A DNA stretch of 64,000 bases, taken from the NCBI RefSeq assembly GCF_032854445.1, contig NC_088306.1, positions 4,648,373-4,712,372 on the forward strand. The letters run 5' to 3'. Source of the DNA: Liolophura sinensis. Lineage: Eukaryota > Mollusca > Polyplacophora > Chitonida > Chitonidae. Positions within the stretch are counted from its first letter, which is position 1. Each line of letters starts with the position of its first letter. The position numbers and the translations under genes are program-made. A model generated the notes under the pieces. The model had not been told where the DNA came from and ran no database searches. It was given only the letters and a program-made list of their open reading frames with translations. This document shows, piece after piece, positions 59,500-64,000 of the stretch.

Positions 59500-61565
59500 G
59501 TTTACTCCTGGATCTTCGGCATGTGTCGGTCGGTAGTTTACTAAGGGATCTCCAGTATGTCCTGGTCGGTAGTTTACCCTAGGTTGCCTGGCATGAGCCG
59601 GTTGTTAGTTTACCCCGGGATCCTCGATATTTGCTGTTCTGAAGCTCTCTTCTCCGGGATCTTCGGTATGTGCCGGTCGGTAGTGTAATCCGGGAACTTC
59701 GATATGCCGGTCGGTAGTTCACTCCTGATTCTTTGGTATGTGTCGGTCGGTAGTTTACTAAGGGATCCCCGGTATGTCCCTGTCGGTAGTTACCCCGGGA
59801 TCCTCGATATGTGCTGGTCGGAAGCTTTTTTCTCTGGGACCTTCGGTATGTGCCGATCGGTGGTTTACTCTGGAATCTCCATTATGTGCCGGTCGGTAGT
59901 TTACTCTGGGATCTTCTGTGTGTGACGGTCAGTTGTTCACTCTGGGATATCCGGTATGTGCCGGTCAGTAGTTTACTTTGGGTATGTGCCAGTGGGTAGT
60001 TTACTCTGGGACCTTCTGTATGTATCGGTTGGTCGTTTACTCTGGGATCCCTGGTATGTGTCAGTCGATAGTTTACTCCGGCATCTTCGGTATGTGTCGG
60101 TCGGTAATTTACTCCTGGATCTTTGCTATGTGTCGATCGTTAGTTTACTCTTTGATCATAGGTATGTGTCGGTCGGTAGGCCTGGTTTACTCCGGGATGT
60201 ACGGGATGTACCGGTCGTTATTTTACTAAGGAATCTTCGGTGTCTGCCGGTCGGTACTTTACTAAGGAATCTCCGGTATGTTCTGGTCGCTAGTTTACTC
60301 CGGGGTGTCCGTTGTGTGCCGGTTGGTAATTTACTCCGGGATCCTCGATAAGTGCTGGTCGTTGGCTTTCTTCTCCGGGATCTTCAATATGCGTCGGTCA
60401 GTAGTGTACTCCGGGATCCCTGTATGTGGCCGATCGGTGGTGTACTCTGGGATCTTCGGTATGTGTCGGTCTGTAGTGTACTCCGGGATCCCCTGTATGT
60501 GTCAGTCTGTAGTGTACTCCGGGATCCCCTGTATGTGCCGGTCGGTAGTGTACTCCGGGATCCCCTGTATGTGTCGGTCTGTAGTGTACTCCGGGATCCC
60601 CTGTATGTGCCGGTCGGTGGTGTACTCCGGGATCCCCTGTATGTGCCGGTCGGTGGTGTACTCCGGGATCCCCTGTATGTGCCGGTCGGTGGTGTACTCC
60701 GGGATCCCCTGTATGTGCCGGTCGGTGGTGTACTCCGGGATCCCCTGTATGTGCCGGTCGGTGGTGTACTCCGGGATCCCCTGTATGTGTCAGTCTGTAG
60801 TGTACTCCGGGATCCTCTGTATGTGCCGGTCGGTAGTGTACTCCGGAATCCCCTGTATGTGTCGGTCTGTAGTGTACTCCGGGATCCCCTGTATGTGCCG
60901 GTCGGTGGTGTACTCCGGGATCCCCTGTATGTGCCGGTCGGTGGTGTACTCCGGGATCCCCTGTATGCGCCTGTCTGTAGTTTACTCATAGATCTTCGGT
61001 ATGTGTCGGTCGGTAGTGTACTCCGGGATCCCCTGTATGTGCCGGTCGGTGGTGTACTCCGGGATCCCCTGTGTGTGCCGGTCGGTGGTGTACTCCGGGA
61101 TCCCCTGTATGTGCCGGTCGGTGGTGTACTCCGGGATCCCCTGTATGTGCCGGTCGGTGGTGTACTCCGGGATCCCCTGTATGTGCCGGTCGGTGGTGTA
61201 CTCCGGGATCCCCTGTATGTGCCGGTCGGTGGTGTACTCCGGGATCCCCTGTATGTGCCGGTCGGTGGTGTACTCCGGGATCCCCTGTATGTGCCGGTCG
61301 GTGGTGTACTCCGGGATCCCCTGTATGCGCCTGTCTGTAGTTTACTCATAGATCTTCGGTATGTGTCGGTCGGTAGTTTACTCTGGGATCCTTGGTATGT
61401 GACGGGCAGTAGTTTACTCCGACATCTTCGGTATGTGTCAGTCGGGTGTTTCCTCTGGGGTCATCGGTGTGTGGCGGTCGGTAGGCCTAGTTTATACTAC
61501 GGGATCTTAGGTATGTACCGGTTGTTATTTTACTCCGGGATCTTCGGTTTCTTGCAATTATGAAC
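59500..61565 (+). repeat. 36-bp minisatellite, about 55 copies, with a 360-bp higher-order copy
   Basis: Core unit ccggtcggtggtgtactccg plus ggatcccctgtatgtg (36 bp), nearly identical from about 60440 to 61350 and increasingly diverged at both ends. A variant unit (ctgtatgcgcctgtctgtag then tttactcatagatcttcggt) occurs at 60961 and again at 61321, exactly ten units apart. Since 36 is a multiple of three, frames of 403 codons (plus) and 321 codons (minus, repeats of GTYRGSRSTPPT) stay open. I take these as repeat artefacts, because both strands and several phases are open and no promoter or splice context is seen. Confidence 0.92.
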
Positions 61566-61584
61566 TGATCACCGCCTTAGAATT

Positions 61585-61622
61585 GAAATGTTCACGAGAA
61601 GGGCGTAAAACTTTAATCAGAT
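61585..61622 (+). mobile_element. Possible SINE tail remnant
   Basis: attgaaatgttcacgagaag and ggcgtaaaactttaatcaga resemble the RUDI-like tail with about one change in five. Confidence 0.45.
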
Positions 61623-61764
61623 AACTCCTCAAGCAAAATAGGAAGAACGGGTCTCGATTGGTTAACATCCTGCCTTTCTATGGCTGGATCACGTGAGGTA
61701 AGTGTTCAATCCCCTTCATTCCTTCTTTCTAACTATTTGCACATTCAGAATATTAATCTGTTTA

Positions 61765-61976
61765 TTTTTAACAGAAAATCTGTTGACTGAGTGATGTTAG
61801 AATGAATTCTGTTATTGCAGTAGATCGTTCCGTAAAATATATCACATATGTTCCATTATTTCAACATAGTCGTAAAGATTCTGTTAGACGATAACAGGTT
61901 AGTATGTTGAATATGACAGAATATTGTTATAACAACAGAATACATTCTAGCAGACAACAGACTTTCTGTTAAAATT
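61765..61976. mobile_element. MITE family 1, complete
   Basis: The left arm taacagaaaatctgttgact, gagtgatgttagaatgaatt pairs with the right arm cagaatacattctagcagac, aacagactttctgttaaaat. 212 bp, with no coding sequence. Confidence 0.8.
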
Positions 61977-62800
61977 AGCAGAATAACACTCTGAATGTAG
62001 GACCTTGGCGACAATAAGCAGCGTTGATGACCTTTGCGCAGTCTAGGTAAGCTCCGTTACACACGAGGGCTTTGGACGCGACTAAATTCAACTCCGCTGG
62101 TCTCTCGTTTTGGTCCAACTTTGTTCCAGTCGCTGACGGCCATACTACTTTGAAAAGAACCAGAATATGGACACAGACCCCCCATTACAACTTCCGTTTT
62201 TGGGGAGGATTACAAATGCAATTCTGTGTATTTTAGGGTGTAACGTCTTTTTTTTTTTGGCCTGCCGTTTTTGGTGTACAGGTGCATGCTTGGTATCAAA
62301 ATGATGGAAATTGTCTAAGCCTTGGGCATGTATGAGTTTTAATAATGAAAGTTTGAAATTTTGGGCGAGAGGACACAAGGAGACAGGTGGTGGTGAGGCT
62401 GCGAGTGACGTCCCTCTCCCAGCTGCCGGCATGGAAAGGTTCAGATTTTGACGGCTAACCTATATCAAGATTTTTATGGCTTCTTTCTCACAGACTGGGC
62501 CAGGTATGCTCCAAAGCTCATTGGCCACGGAATGTTTGGCGCTGAGCTACAGCGCTAAACGTTAACACTGTCGCTTCTGGACAGTTAATGGGGCCACATT
62601 AGGCAGGTAACGACTGGAGTACAACGTCAGCTGCGTCGCGTCGTTATGTCGCATGCACGAGGGCTAATAGGACCGGACGCAACAGTCGGATGGAGTAGTC
62701 TTAAGCACCTGTTTATGTCCAGTTTAGCGTTCACTGATGACGAATCAGTAGTGTGTATATCTGCCCATCATATGTGTGAATAGCCAAAAGCTAGTGGTTC
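61977..62800. other. Intergenic, nothing recognised
   Basis: No supported gene or repeat. Confidence 0.35.
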
Positions 62801-62887
62801 ACCCCGAGCATTCCTGTTCCCTCTACCCATAAAACTGATAGCCATCATATAAGTGCAATTCTTGAGTGTGGCAGTAAACAACAATTT
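62800..62887 (+). mobile_element. V-SINE variant fragment, tail to tail with the next copy
   Basis: ggttcaccccgagcattcct, gatagccatcatataagtgc, aattcttgagtgtggcagta resemble V-domain end and tail, with more changes than the RUDI-like copies. Confidence 0.6.
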
Positions 62888-63010
62888 ATTTATTTATTTG
62901 ATTGCTGTTTTGCGAAGAATATGTGATTACGGCGGACAGTATTATGGTGCATGATCATCCACTGACAATGGCAGATCTTCCCACGTACGACTGGAGATAA
63001 AACGTGAACA
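62884..63010 (-). mobile_element. RUDI-like V-SINE, diverged
   Basis: tttatttatttatttgattg, acggcggacagtattatggt, ttcccacgtacgactggaga. The V-domain is shortened. It abuts the preceding fragment in inverted orientation. Confidence 0.75.
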
Positions 63011-63269
63011 ACAATTACAAAAATGTGCCACAAAAGTGCCGAAATAATAACGGTCACTTTACCAACATTTGAAAACATAAAATGCCCCGCCTGAATTCGC
63101 CTCATGAAATATGGTGTGAAGCAGTTACTATTTTATTGTAATTTGCAATGATCCGTGGCATTTTCCTTTCTAAACTATATGATTAAAACCAATAAAATTG
63201 TATATACAAAAGCGATTACACAGACAATAAGATAAAACTGATAACACTGGTAAATATCACAAAAACGTT

Positions 63270-63485
63270 TTCTTCTCAACGCAGAAGCTTTATCCGCGGT
63301 GTAAAGGATTTCTCTCTCCGGTGAAAAAGTTCACTCGGCATTGGGAACGTTTTCTCGGAGATGCATAGACTTTCTCCGCAGTGTAAGGCGATGCGATCAT
63401 GTTTTTCCACGGTATAAATGTAAGAATTAAGAAATGGTTGCATCCTTTATAGGGAAAAATGTTTCCCCTGCGGTGTAGACATTAT
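63270..63485 (+). repeat. Weak irregular repeat (tttctccgc-gtgtaa)
   Basis: Imperfect copies of a unit of about 30 bp with ctttatccgcggtgtaaagg, actttctccgcagtgtaagg and cccctgcggtgtagac. Strongly diverged. Confidence 0.4.
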
Positions 63486-63495
63486 CTCCCTTGTA

Positions 63496-63647
63496 TTTAT
63501 TTATTTATTTGATTGGTGTTTTACGCTGTTCTCAAGAATATTTCACTTATAGGACGGCGGCCGGCATTATGGTGGGAGGAAACCGGGCAGAACCTGGGAG
63601 AAACCCACGACAATCCACAGGTTGCTGGCAGACCTTCCCACGTACTA
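63496..63647 (-). mobile_element. RUDI-like V-SINE, truncated in the head
   Basis: Tail and V-domain are well kept (ttctcaagaatatttcactt, gtgggaggaaaccgggcaga). It ends after accttcccacgtac. Confidence 0.9.
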
Positions 63648-64000
63648 TTCTCCCTTGTGTAACTTTACTCTATATTGCTCTTTAAATTGTTTTTATTTCG
63701 TTTAGCTCTAAACCAGCGCCTGAGCGCGTCTCTACGGACTAAAGTGCAGGCACGATTTATCGCAAGCCCAGCGTAAATTGCTTAGTTCCTAGGCCGCGAA
63801 GGCCCCAACATCCCTTGGAGGTGTTCAAAGTGCTTTGCGGTTCTGACAGCCTCAACATGTTTGACAAGGGCAGGTAACTGCATCAGGTTATTTTATTTAA
63901 TTTTTTGTTTTAATCTAGAAAGTTCTGCACGTCCTTGTCCATGACACTGTCTTACAAGACAATGCCATATAACTGGACAGGGATCCATTATAGTGTATAG
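63648..64000. other. End of window, nothing recognised
   Basis: No supported feature in the last 350 bp. Confidence 0.35.

Noticed and set aside
60352-61563. 403-codon plus-strand frame and 321-codon minus-strand frame
   Set aside because: Both strands are open because the 36-bp unit is a multiple of three without stops; no start context, splice sites or domain.

Overview
This window looks like ordinary repeat-rich DNA from a marine lophotrochozoan animal, most likely a mollusc. It is AT-rich, has introns and polyadenylation signals, and has no bacterial-style gene packing. It carries about 17 copies or fragments of a tRNA-headed SINE. The SINE's central block (gtgggtttccccc...ccggtttcctccca) and tail (gaaatattcttgagtacggc...caatcaaataaata) match the V-SINE superfamily, and the element resembles RUDI as described from molluscs. 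The species cannot be fixed from the sequence alone. I see no functional tRNA gene, rRNA or CRISPR array.

Layout. 0-4.6 kb: one small three-exon gene on the minus strand; its introns hold a MITE that was later split by a SINE. 4.6-10.2 kb: almost empty. 10.2-17.9 kb: old duplications, minisatellites (29 bp, a CAAAGT-rich array, 54 bp) and a non-autonomous element with perfect 73-bp inverted repeats. 18.4-30.3 kb: the main biological feature, a tandem array of five plus-strand paralogues (copies A-E) of a small Cys/His-rich protein family that I do not recognise. 30.3-54 kb: gene-poor, with nested SINEs, MITEs and large satellites (70 bp at 39-41.6 kb, exact 64-bp period at 52.8-53.3 kb). 54-61.6 kb: a GC-richer block with 106-bp and 36-bp tandem arrays. 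It also holds a decayed integrase of the Polinton/Maverick (F54H12.3-like) type and a second broken remnant that probably belongs to the same element class. 61.6-64 kb: a MITE and SINE fragments.

The A-E proteins are built from a duplicated module, H-x4-C ... C-x-C, and each gene has its whole reading frame in one exon. All five have an ATTGGT (inverted CCAAT) box upstream, 104-122 bp before the ATG in A-D and 270 bp before it in E. Copies B and C each carry one frameshift in the middle of module 1, so three copies are intact and two are broken. D and E form a longer subfamily with a shared linker and the C-terminus HAGYGG. In C, D and E a splice-donor-like sequence lies just after the stop codon, which suggests a spliced 3' UTR. 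The five are probably co-regulated and lineage-specific; their function is unknown.
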